Shown: piece after piece, positions 56,997 through 64,000 of the stretch
Layout of the letters: every line of letters starts with the position of its first letter
How positions within the stretch are numbered: the first letter of the stretch is position 1
Assembly: GCA_017512705.1 (NCBI GenBank)
Contig: JAFWEX010000072.1
Coordinates: 19,259-83,258, forward strand
From: Paenibacillus sp.
GTDB taxonomy: Bacteria > Bacillota > Bacilli > Paenibacillales > Paenibacillaceae
Reading direction: 5' to 3'
DNA length: 64,000 nt
Program-made: the position numbers and the translations under genes
Notes under the pieces: model-generated
What the model was told of the DNA's origin: nothing
Seen by the model: only the letters and a program-made list of their open reading frames with translations
The model's database searches: none

Positions 56997-58538
56997 ATGG
57001 ACATCTTTATTACGATCATTCTCGTTGTGGCCGCGCTCGTTATTGGGTTCGGAGTCGGATATTTTATTCGCAAATCTCTTGCAGAGGCTAAAATCTCAAG
57101 TGCGGAACAAGCTGCCGTACAAATCGTGGAGAACGCGAAGAAAGAGGCAGAGGCACTCAAGAAAGAAACGGTGCTGGAAGCAAAGGATGAGATTCATCGC
57201 ATTCGCGCCGAAGCTGAAAAAGACACTCGTGAACGTCGGAACGAAATTCAACGACAAGAGAGACGATTGTTGCAGAAAGAAGAGTCGCTGGATAAAAAAT
57301 TGGAATCACTCGAACGTAAAGAAGAGCAAGTGGCGAACAAAGAGAAACGTATTGATGAAACACAGCAGCAGATTGAAATGATCTACAAAAACCAGGTGAC
57401 GGAGCTTGAAAGAATCTCCAATCTCACCATGGAGGACGCTCGCAGTATCATACTGTCCAACGTAGAACAGGAAGTCCGTCATGAAACGGCTCAGATGATC
57501 AAGGACATTGAACAGCAAGCGAAGGAAGAGGCGGACAAGAAGTCCCGTGAGATTATCACACTCGCTATCCAGCGCTGTGCAGCTGATCATGTAGCGGAGA
57601 CAACTGTATCCGTTGTAACGTTACCAAACGAAGAGATGAAAGGCCGGATTATCGGTCGAGAAGGACGTAACATTCGTGCGCTTGAAACCCTTACAGGGAT
57701 TGACCTCATTATCGATGATACGCCAGAAGCTGTTATTCTGTCGGGCTTTGACCCGATTCGTCGTGAAATTGCTCGTACTGCACTGGAGAAACTGGTGGCA
57801 GACGGTCGTATTCACCCAGCACGTATTGAAGAAATGGTTGAGAAATCCCGTAAAGAAGTGGACGAGCGTATCCGTGAGTACGGTGAGCAAGCTACCTTTG
57901 AAGTGGGCGTACATGGTCTGCACCCAGATCTCATTAAAATTCTGGGCCGCCTGAAGTTCCGTACAAGTTATGGTCAGAACGTCTTGAAGCATTCGATGGA
58001 AGTTGCATATTTGGCAGGACTAATGGCTGGAGAACTTGGGGAAGACGTAACTTTAGCAAGACGTGCAGGTCTATTGCATGACATTGGTAAAGCGCTGGAT
58101 CACGAAGTGGAAGGATCACACGTCGAAATTGGCGTGGAGCTAGCGAAGAAATACAAAGAACACCCAGTAGTTATCAACAGTATCGCTTCTCATCACGGAG
58201 ACTGTGAAGCAACATCAGTTATTGCGATGCTAGTTGGTGCAGCAGATGCGCTGTCCGCAGCACGTCCAGGTGCACGCCGAGAAACGCTGGAAACGTATAT
58301 TAAACGACTGGAGAAACTGGAAGAAATTTCGGAATCCTTCGAAGGTGTCGAGAAATCGTATGCCATTCAAGCTGGACGTGAAGTACGTGTCATGGTACAG
58401 CCTGAGAAGATCGATGATGCTGAAGCCTTCCGTCTCGCACGTGACATTACGAAGATGATCGAGAATGAACTTGATTATCCAGGTCATATTAAAGTCACCG
58501 TGATCCGGGAAACCCGTGCAGTTGAATACGCAAAATAG
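56997..58538 (+). CDS. rny: Ribonuclease Y
   Basis: Membrane-anchored endoribonuclease that starts decay of many mRNAs. An N-terminal transmembrane helix (about 4-24), a long charged coiled coil (about 30-190), a KH domain ([24 protein letters not shown]), an HD domain ([24 protein letters not shown]) and a conserved C-terminus ending [12 protein letters not shown] 56997 follows GAGGAGGTG at 56983-56990 with 6-base spacing; GTG 56988 lies in that SD. 513 aa, normal. Confidence 0.98.
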   Translation: MDIFITIILVVAALVIGFGVGYFIRKSLAEAKISSAEQAAVQIVENAKKEAEALKKETVLEAKDEIHRIRAEAEKDTRERRNEIQRQERRLLQKEESLDKKLESLERKEEQVANKEKRIDETQQQIEMIYKNQVTELERISNLTMEDARSIILSNVEQEVRHETAQMIKDIEQQAKEEADKKSREIITLAIQRCAADHVAETTVSVVTLPNEEMKGRIIGREGRNIRALETLTGIDLIIDDTPEAVILSGFDPIRREIARTALEKLVADGRIHPARIEEMVEKSRKEVDERIREYGEQATFEVGVHGLHPDLIKILGRLKFRTSYGQNVLKHSMEVAYLAGLMAGELGEDVTLARRAGLLHDIGKALDHEVEGSHVEIGVELAKKYKEHPVVINSIASHHGDCEATSVIAMLVGAADALSAARPGARRETLETYIKRLEKLEEISESFEGVEKSYAIQAGREVRVMVQPEKIDDAEAFRLARDITKMIENELDYPGHIKVTVIRETRAVEYAK

Positions 58539-58545
58539 AGAATTA

Positions 58546-58580
58546 AGGAAAAGTGGCCGCTTCAGTGGGCCACTTTTCCT
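58546..58580 (+). terminator. Terminator after rny
   Basis: AGGAAAAGTGGCC pairs with GGCCACTTTTCCT. The 3' arm itself carries the T run. Confidence 0.8.
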
Positions 58581-58621
58581 GTTGATGAGCCATGCAGCAG
58601 CAATCGAGGAGGCAACAAATC

Positions 58622-59416
58622 ATGAAAGTTTTATTTATTGGGGATATCGTAGGCAATGTAGGGCGTAAAGCGCTAAAAGAAAATTTACCCTACCTGAAAT
58701 CGAAGTATAAACCACATGTCATTATTGTAAATGGTGAGAATGCAGCAGCAGGGCGCGGCATTACAGGAGCTATTGCTAATGAATTTTTTAACTGGGGTGT
58801 CCATGGTATTACACTGGGCAACCATACTTGGGACAATAAGGATATTTTTGACTTTATAGATGATGAACCACGCATGGTTAGACCTGCCAACTTTCCCCCA
58901 GGTACGCCTGGACGCGGATATACGGTCGTTAAGGGAGAAGGCAAGGAGCTCGCTATCGTCAATCTACAGGGGAGAACGTTCTTACCTGCCATTGATTGTC
59001 CTTTTCGTGTAGCGGATGAGATTGTGGACGAGCTGCGTAGAGATCATAAATGCATTTTGGTCGATATGCATGCAGAAGCAACATCCGAGAAGATTGCTAT
59101 GGGCTGGCATCTGGATGGGCGCGCATCCTTTGTAGTAGGTACACATACCCATGTGCAGAGCAATGACGAACGTATTTTGCCTGGTGGTACAGCGTATTTG
59201 ACTGATGCAGGCATGGTTGGTCCGCGAGACGGCATTCTCGGTATGGAGCGTGAAGCGGTACTGCGCAAATTTTATACTCAGCTTCCCGTACGCTTTGTCG
59301 TAGACGACGGCAAATGGCATTTTCATGGCGCAATCGTGGACATTGACGAATCAACTGGAGCGGCAACGCGAATCGAAAAGATTCGTTTGATGGAAGACGA
59401 GTGGCGTATGGAATAA
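58622..59416 (+). CDS. ymdB: YmdB metallophosphodiesterase
   Basis: A 264-residue metallophosphoesterase of the YmdB family. Metal-binding motifs: FIGDIVGNVGRKA, IVNGENAAAGRGIT, TLGNHTWDN, VDMHAEATSEKIAMGWHLDGR and GTHTHVQ. In B. subtilis YmdB hydrolyses cyclic nucleotides, affects biofilm and motility choice, and lies between rny and spoVS, as here. ATG 58622 has GAGGAGG at 58606-58612. Confidence 0.96.
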   Translation: MKVLFIGDIVGNVGRKALKENLPYLKSKYKPHVIIVNGENAAAGRGITGAIANEFFNWGVHGITLGNHTWDNKDIFDFIDDEPRMVRPANFPPGTPGRGYTVVKGEGKELAIVNLQGRTFLPAIDCPFRVADEIVDELRRDHKCILVDMHAEATSEKIAMGWHLDGRASFVVGTHTHVQSNDERILPGGTAYLTDAGMVGPRDGILGMEREAVLRKFYTQLPVRFVVDDGKWHFHGAIVDIDESTGAATRIEKIRLMEDEWRME

Positions 59417-59434
59417 AGGGCATTGTCCCTTTTT
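59415..59434 (+). terminator. Short terminator after ymdB
   Basis: AAAGGG at 59415-59420, loop CATTGT, CCCTTT at 59427-59432, then further T residues. The stem begins within the stop codon. Confidence 0.6.
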
Positions 59435-59454
59435 CCCTGAAACGCTGCTAAAAA

Positions 59455-59483
59455 GAAGGAATTTTTTCGCCTCCCGCGAATAA
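59455..59483 (+). promoter_or_regulatory. Sigma-H-type promoter for spoVS
   Basis: GAAGGAATT at 59455-59463 fits the sigma-H -35 (RnAGGAwww). GAATAA at 59478-59483 fits the core of the -10 (GAAT) at the right distance. spoVS of B. subtilis is transcribed by sigma-H early in sporulation. Confidence 0.65.
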
Positions 59484-59533
59484 CATCTAGTAAGTGGAAA
59501 CAAACTTTCAACATTCCCAGGGAGGTACTTACC

Positions 59534-59794
59534 ATGGATGTATTAAAAGTTTCAGCAAAGTCCAACCCTAACTCTGTAGCCGGCGCTCTTGCAGGAGTTC
59601 TTCGTGAACGTGGAAATGCTGAACTGCAGGCAATTGGAGCGGGAGCACTGAACCAAGCCATTAAAGCGGTAGCGATTGCCCGGGGATTTGTAGCACCAAG
59701 TGGAGTTGACCTGATTTGTATTCCAGCTTTTACAGACATTGTGATTGACGGTGAGGACCGAACGGCCATCAAGCTGATTGTGGAGCCCAGATAA
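59534..59794 (+). CDS. spoVS: Stage V sporulation protein S
   Basis: An 86-residue SpoVS, an Alba-like small protein needed for normal spore coat and cortex formation. Near-invariant sequence (VLKVSAKSNPNSVAGALAGVLRERG, AIKAVAIARGFVAPSGVDLICIPAF). ATG 59534 has GGGAGGT. Single-gene unit between a sigma-H-like promoter and a terminator. Confidence 0.98.
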   Translation: MDVLKVSAKSNPNSVAGALAGVLRERGNAELQAIGAGALNQAIKAVAIARGFVAPSGVDLICIPAFTDIVIDGEDRTAIKLIVEPR

Positions 59795-59818
59795 TACATG
59801 AATTGTGCGTATGCATGA

Positions 59819-59851
59819 GCCTGTTTACGATTGAAGTAGACAGGTTTTTTT
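59819..59851 (+). terminator. Terminator after spoVS
   Basis: CCTGTTTAC pairs with GTAGACAGG (one G-U), followed by TTTTTTT. Confidence 0.92.
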
Positions 59852-59913
59852 GCGTTATTTTTAGAAAGTTCACAAGAGGATTGGGTAATAAATAGATAGC
59901 AGGAGGATGAGAG

Positions 59914-60900
59914 ATGTCGAGAACAGAGTGGCAGATTGCTGATTTTCATTGTGATGCATTAAGTAAAATGCTGATGAAACCTGAGCTGTTATTTGAGGAG
60001 GCTTCCGAGCTGGATGTTAATTTGCGACGCATGAGAGAAGGCGGTATAGATTTACAAGCGTTTGCGATTTATCTGCCGGAAGTGCTGGGTCGAGGCAAGT
60101 TTGAACACGTCATGGGGCAGTTGGAACTGTATCGTAGAAACATAGAGTGCAGCTCAGAGCGCCCCAGCGGGGTTAAGACGCTATTATGGCGTGAACAGGC
60201 AGTTCAGATGCAGACCGGGTCGAAGAGCTCTCCGTGGGGGCTAATTACGCTTGAGGGCGTCGATGGACTGGAGGGTAACCTTTTTTATCTGGAATTATGT
60301 TTTCAGATGGGAGTACGCATCGTGGGTTTAACATGGAATCATGCGAACTGGGCTGCTGATGGGATTATGGAAAAACGCGGAGCTGGATTAACGGAAAAAG
60401 GCAAGGAACTCGTACATCTCTGCAATCGCATCGGAATGCTGCTAGATGTGTCCCATTTATCAGAAAAGGGTTTTTGGGAACTGGCCGATCTCAGCGAACG
60501 CCCTTTCATAGCTTCTCATTCAAACAGTTATAGAGCATGTCCACATGCACGTAATTTGAAGGATGATCAGATTCAGGCTATTGTGGCCAGAGAAGGACGC
60601 ATTGGTTTGACATTCGTGCCTTGGTTTGTGAAGGGTGAGGGTGAAGTGCAGATAGAGGATTTGTTGCCTCATATTGAGCAGATTTGTTCGCTTGGCGGTT
60701 CACATCATCTGATGATGGGGTCCGATTTTGACGGCATTTCTACAAAAATTAAAGGGTTGGAACATACGGGATGTTATCCCAAGCTGACCGAGATTTTGTT
60801 AAAACACTATGATGAATCGCTGGTACATGGCTGGCTGTGGGGGAATGCAATGCGTTATCTGGGGGAACACTTGCCAGAAGGAAAACAGGTGGTAATTTGA
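59914..60900 (+). CDS. Membrane dipeptidase (M19 / renal dipeptidase family)
   Basis: A 328-residue zinc dipeptidase. Metal ligands are seen in ADFHCDAL (HxD near residue 12), LITLEGVDGL, DVSHLSEKGF, ASHSNSYRACPHARNLKDDQI and MGSDFDG. There is no signal peptide, so it is probably cytoplasmic despite the family name. ATG 59914 has AGGAGGA. It replaces the tdh-kbl genes that follow spoVS in B. subtilis. It probably cleaves dipeptides, perhaps with D-residues. The exact substrate cannot be read from the sequence. Confidence 0.92.
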   Translation: MSRTEWQIADFHCDALSKMLMKPELLFEEASELDVNLRRMREGGIDLQAFAIYLPEVLGRGKFEHVMGQLELYRRNIECSSERPSGVKTLLWREQAVQMQTGSKSSPWGLITLEGVDGLEGNLFYLELCFQMGVRIVGLTWNHANWAADGIMEKRGAGLTEKGKELVHLCNRIGMLLDVSHLSEKGFWELADLSERPFIASHSNSYRACPHARNLKDDQIQAIVAREGRIGLTFVPWFVKGEGEVQIEDLLPHIEQICSLGGSHHLMMGSDFDGISTKIKGLEHTGCYPKLTEILLKHYDESLVHGWLWGNAMRYLGEHLPEGKQVVI

Positions 60901-61113
60901 ATCCATTCAATCAATGAAGATGGTGTGGATAATGGGATTTATCTCACTTTTTGCAAGAACTATTCCTTGAAATGGAAGTATTTTTGTTAAAATAAGTGAA
61001 TTTCATGAATTTTCAGTGGTTCGTTTTCATTTTGCAAAGAAAAGGAGTATAATACCACTTGGATTGTTAAGAGCCTGTCTACAGGCCGTAGATAAACAAG
61101 GAGTGAATTTACG

Positions 61114-61686
61114 ATGAGTAAAACAGTACCTGTGGGCGTATCCGCCCGTCACATTCATGTATCCCAAGAGCACGTTGATATTTTGTTCGGCAAAGGTTAC
61201 GAATTAACTGAATTTAAACCACTGTCCCAGCCGGGACAATATGCTGCGAACGAGACTGTAGCAGTGATCGGTTCCAAAGGACAGTTCGATAAAGTACGTA
61301 TCCTCGGACCTGTTCGTCCGGAAACGCAACTGGAAATCTCCATGACAGATTCTTTTGCCATCGGTGTAAAAGCACCTGTGCGTGAGTCCGGTAGTATCGA
61401 AGGAACACCAGGGATTACGATTAAAGGTCCAGCTGGTGAAGTAACAATCGACAAAGGTGTCATTGTTGCAGCTCGTCATATTCATTTCCACACATCCGAT
61501 GCAGCAAAATGGGGCATTGAAGACAAGCAAATGTTGAAAGTACGTTTGGGCGGAGAGCGTGGTCTAGTTTTGGAAAATGTACTGGCACGTGTATCGGATT
61601 CCTTCGCACTAGATATGCATATTGATACTGATGAAGCGAATGCTGCAGGCGCTCGTAATGGTGACACAGCTGAAATCATCGACTAA
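61114..61686 (+). CDS. pduL: PduL-type phosphate acyltransferase
   Basis: A 190-residue PduL enzyme that moves acyl groups between CoA and phosphate. Two copies of the zinc-binding motif, SARHIHVS and AARHIHFH, plus a C-terminal beta barrel are present. There is no N-terminal encapsulation extension and no microcompartment genes nearby, so it probably acts as a free cytosolic phosphotransacetylase. ATG 61114 has AAGGAGTGA. A TATAAT at 61048-61053 may be its -10, and a GCCTGT/ACAGGC hairpin lies in the leader. Confidence 0.93.
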   Translation: MSKTVPVGVSARHIHVSQEHVDILFGKGYELTEFKPLSQPGQYAANETVAVIGSKGQFDKVRILGPVRPETQLEISMTDSFAIGVKAPVRESGSIEGTPGITIKGPAGEVTIDKGVIVAARHIHFHTSDAAKWGIEDKQMLKVRLGGERGLVLENVLARVSDSFALDMHIDTDEANAAGARNGDTAEIID

Positions 61687-61749
61687 AAAGTTCTAAGCGA
61701 TCTTTGGCTACAACGGTTGCTGTACGAAGAACGTATTTGAATTGTAAAA

Positions 61750-61813
61750 CACCTGAGTAAACTGACGGCGAAAGTTCTTTCGAACTGTGCATCAGCGTGC
61801 TCAGGTTTTTTTT
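61750..61813 (+). terminator. Terminator after pduL
   Basis: CACCTGAG near 61750-61757 pairs with CTCAGG at 61800-61805. An inner AGTTC/GAACT hairpin lies at 61773-61786, and a T run follows. The rest of the 312-base pduL-miaB gap holds the miaB promoter and no gene. Confidence 0.75.
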
Positions 61814-61886
61814 ATTTAGGGTTGAAGATGTGATAGGAATCACTCGAAAGTGGTATCGTTTGCTTGTGGAACTACAGCCCAATTCA

Positions 61887-61895
61887 TGTTATAAT
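61887..61895 (+). promoter_or_regulatory. Extended -10 promoter for miaB
   Basis: TGTTATAAT at 61887-61895 is an extended -10. TTGTGG at 61864-61869 is too far upstream (20 bases) to be an ideal -35. The miaB start is 103 bases downstream. Confidence 0.55.
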
Positions 61896-61998
61896 TTGAT
61901 GTAATGCTCTTTTGAAGCATGAGGAACGAAATGAACACATTTAGGCATGAAACAGATGTTTTTTTATGAATAGAGGCTGTAAGGAGTGACCGAAGGAA

Positions 61999-63555
61999 AT
62001 GGTTAAAGATTCAAAAAAGGATTACTCCCAATATTTTGATTTCTCCGATGCTAAAATAATTCCACAAGATGAATTCAGCAAGAAAATAAGAATTCGTGGA
62101 CGTGAAATTAATATTAAAGCTGAACCGAACCAACGCCAGGAGAAACAACGGGGCAAGGAAGATATTCAAGTTCTGTATGATACTGCTGTTCCTGATGAAC
62201 TGAAGACGATCGGGAAAGGCAAACGTTATATCGTATATACGTATGGATGTCAGATGAATGAGCATGATACCGAAACGATTAAAGGTCTGCTGGAGACGAT
62301 GGGGTATGAGGCTACAGAAGATCGCAAAGCTGCGGATATCATTCTGCTCAATACTTGTGCGATTCGTGAAAATGCGGAAGATAAAGTGTTTGGCGAGTTA
62401 GGTCATCTAAAAGCGCTAAAGCTGGAAAATCCGGGCTTATTACTTGGCGTATGCGGGTGTATGTCTCAAGAAGAGGTTGTTGTTAACCGGATCATGCAGA
62501 AGCATGGTTTTGTCGACATGATCTTTGGTACCCACAATATACACCGTCTGCCACACCTGATTCAGGAAGCAATCTTCAGCAAAGAGATGGTTGTTGAGGT
62601 ATGGTCCAAGGAAGGCGATATCATTGAGAACCTGCCTAAGAAACGCGAAGGCATGCGTGGTTGGGTGAACATTATGTACGGCTGTGACAAATTCTGTACA
62701 TACTGTATTGTACCATTTACCCGAGGCAAAGAGCGCAGCCGCCGTCCAGAAGATGTTATTGCAGAAGTAAGGGAACTGGCTCGGCAAGGATTTAAAGAAA
62801 TTACACTTCTGGGTCAGAATGTGAATGCCTACGGCAAGGACTTCACCGATTTGAAGTATAGCTTTGGTGATTTGATGGACGACATTCGCAAGATCGATAT
62901 ACCGCGCGTACGCTTCACAACAAGTCATCCGCGCGACTTCGATGATCATCTGATCGAAGTGCTTGCAAAAGGCGGAAATCTCGTCGAACACATTCACTTG
63001 CCAGTGCAATCGGGCAGCACGGAAGTGCTCAAACGGATGAGCCGCAAGTATACGCGGGAACATTATTTGAATCTGGCGGCCAAGATCAAAGCTGCTATAC
63101 CGGACGTTGTTTTGACAACAGATTTCATTGTGGGATTCCCTGGTGAAACGGACGAGCAGTTTGAGGATACACTTTCGCTGGTTCGTGAAGTCGGTTATGA
63201 TTTTGCTTATACGTATATCTATTCTCCGCGTGAAGGTACGCCAGCAGCGGTGATGGAAGATAACGCGCCGATGGAAGTGAAAAAGGAACGCTTGAAACGC
63301 CTGAATGAAACGGTCAACGAATACAGCCAGCGTAGCAACGAACAGCAACGTGGCAAGATTGTTGAAGTGCTTGTCGAAGGCGAAAGTAAACGTAACTCGG
63401 ACGTTCTGGCTGGACGTACACGCAGCAACAAGCTGGTGCATTTCGAAGGGTCTAAGGAACTGATTGGTACGTTTGTGCAGGTGGAAATTACAGATCCGAT
63501 GACGTTTTATATTCGTGGGAACCTGATCACCGAGCCCGTAGCTGCGAATCAGTAG
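61999..63555 (+). CDS. miaB: tRNA-2-methylthio-N6-dimethylallyladenosine synthase MiaB
   Basis: Radical-SAM methylthiotransferase adding the ms2 group to i6A37 in tRNA. The N-terminal UPF0004 domain has [24 protein letters not shown] and GVCGCM (three Cys for the second iron-sulfur cluster). The radical SAM motif is [10 protein letters not shown]-terminal TRAM domain follows. ATG 61999 has AAGGAGTGA and GAAGGAA upstream. 518 aa, normal. Followed by ricA as in B. subtilis. Confidence 0.98.
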   Translation: MVKDSKKDYSQYFDFSDAKIIPQDEFSKKIRIRGREINIKAEPNQRQEKQRGKEDIQVLYDTAVPDELKTIGKGKRYIVYTYGCQMNEHDTETIKGLLETMGYEATEDRKAADIILLNTCAIRENAEDKVFGELGHLKALKLENPGLLLGVCGCMSQEEVVVNRIMQKHGFVDMIFGTHNIHRLPHLIQEAIFSKEMVVEVWSKEGDIIENLPKKREGMRGWVNIMYGCDKFCTYCIVPFTRGKERSRRPEDVIAEVRELARQGFKEITLLGQNVNAYGKDFTDLKYSFGDLMDDIRKIDIPRVRFTTSHPRDFDDHLIEVLAKGGNLVEHIHLPVQSGSTEVLKRMSRKYTREHYLNLAAKIKAAIPDVVLTTDFIVGFPGETDEQFEDTLSLVREVGYDFAYTYIYSPREGTPAAVMEDNAPMEVKKERLKRLNETVNEYSQRSNEQQRGKIVEVLVEGESKRNSDVLAGRTRSNKLVHFEGSKELIGTFVQVEITDPMTFYIRGNLITEPVAANQ

Positions 63556-63658
63556 CGGCTACTCGAGCGCTACAATCTAATCACACACCTAACAAGGTGA
63601 GATTTTCGGTTTTAATACCAACATCCCTAATTAAGAAGAATATTTTTTTGTACTTGGG

Positions 63659-63817
63659 TCAGGGGTGCGGCGAGACGTAGCGGAGGGAACGGAATCGATT
63701 CTGTAGAAGCGAAGCGTTCGCCTTTATCCCCGGATTTTCCCCTTTTCGAAAGGGATCAAAAAAATCCGGGGATAACAGCGATCGAAAGAACGATCCGAAC
63801 CCGGAGCGGCCACCTGA
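63659..63817 (+). repeat. Multi-hairpin intergenic element of about 160 nt
   Basis: The 333-base miaB-ricA gap contains no gene but a dense set of inverted repeats. Closing stem TCAGG..TG at 63659-63667 with CACCTGA at 63811-63817. Palindrome GAATCGATTC at 63692-63701. GCGAA/TTCGC at 63709-63721. Central perfect 15-bp stem TTATCCCCGGATTTT at 63724-63738 with its complement at 63761-63775, enclosing CCCTTT/AAAGGG at 63740-63754. GATCG/CGATC at 63780-63795. It is more GC-rich than its flanks. It could be a dispersed repeat or a structured RNA. Not identified. Confidence 0.75.
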
Positions 63818-63888
63818 GCATCACTCTTTGACCTCAGTGCAATCCTAATATTCATCTTATATCATCTCATACGAATGGAGCGATTACA

Positions 63889-64000
63889 GTGGCGCAGGAA
63901 GAAGTGCAGTACAACCATTATGGAATGCCAACCTACGATACGCGCAATCTGATCATACGCGACGACATTATGGGAAAGGCCAAAGAACTGGCGGATATGC
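63889..64000 (+). CDS. ricA: RicA/YmcA-family regulator, N-terminal part
   Basis: GTG 63889 with GGAG at 63876-63879 opens a frame to the window edge (37 codons). It reads YNHYGMPTYDTRNLIIRD then DIMGKAKELADM. The segment resembles the start of B. subtilis YmcA/RicA (KKDIVQQARNLAKMI). Together with RicF and RicT, RicA modulates RNase Y, competence, sporulation and biofilm. ymcA follows miaB in B. subtilis. The call rests on synteny and a short match. Confidence 0.75.
   Translation, partial: MAQEEVQYNHYGMPTYDTRNLIIRDDIMGKAKELADM

Noticed and set aside
62440-63441. 333-codon minus-strand open frame opposite miaB
   Set aside because: Antisense shadow of a conserved enzyme with no plausible start region or domain.

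Overview
The window is chromosomal DNA from a spore-forming, motile Firmicute, most likely Paenibacillus or a close relative. Three things point there. Gene order largely matches the Bacillus subtilis cheA-to-ymcA segment. Spore genes are present (dpaA/dpaB, sleB, spoVS, spoIIIE). Several proteins look typical of Paenibacillus (IF2 with a Gly/Asn/Arg-rich arm, an archaeal/eukaryotic-type ProRS). I assign every gene to the + strand. I saw no rRNA, tRNA, insertion sequence, prophage or CRISPR array.

Layout. 1-6.1 kb is the tail of the flagellar/chemotaxis operon: cheA end, cheW, cheC, cheD, a membrane protein, fliA (sigma-D), fapA-like, a small hydrophilic protein, a SwrB-like protein and an MltG-like fragment, closed by a terminator. 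6.1-15 kb holds rpsB, tsf, pyrH, frr, uppS, cdsA, dxr, rseP and proS, followed by polC to 19.5 kb. 19.6-28 kb is the nusA-infB operon (rimP, nusA, rnpM, rplGA, infB, rbfA, nrnA, truB, ribF). 28-33.8 kb holds rpsO, pnp, ylxY, mlpA and dut. 33.9-37.9 kb is the dipicolinate/lysine block dpaA-dpaB-dapG-dapA, without the asd gene that B. subtilis has there. 38-45 kb is rnjB, tepA, ylzJ, spoIIIE and sleB. 45-51.5 kb is ymfF, ymfH, ymfI, ymfJ, ymfK, rodZ and a small membrane protein. 51.6-59.8 kb is yajQ, pgsA, cinA, recA, recX, rny, ymdB and spoVS. 59.9-64 kb is a dipeptidase, pduL, miaB and the start of ricA.

Together these genes cover motility control, translation, isoprenoid and phospholipid synthesis, RNA turnover (RNase J, RNase Y, PNPase, NrnA, RnpM), DNA repair and sporulation. 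Promoter-like sequences agree with known regulation in B. subtilis: sigma-K before dpaA, sigma-G before sleB, sigma-H before spoVS and a LexA box before recA.

No clearly new protein system is present. The most unusual content is non-coding: a roughly 160-nt multi-hairpin element between miaB and ricA, structured leaders before the two endoribonuclease genes rnjB and rny, hairpins in the rimP and dapG leaders, and two perfect inverted repeats between recA and recX. Start codons were chosen from Shine-Dalgarno (SD) spacing and remembered homologues. Many are TTG or GTG.
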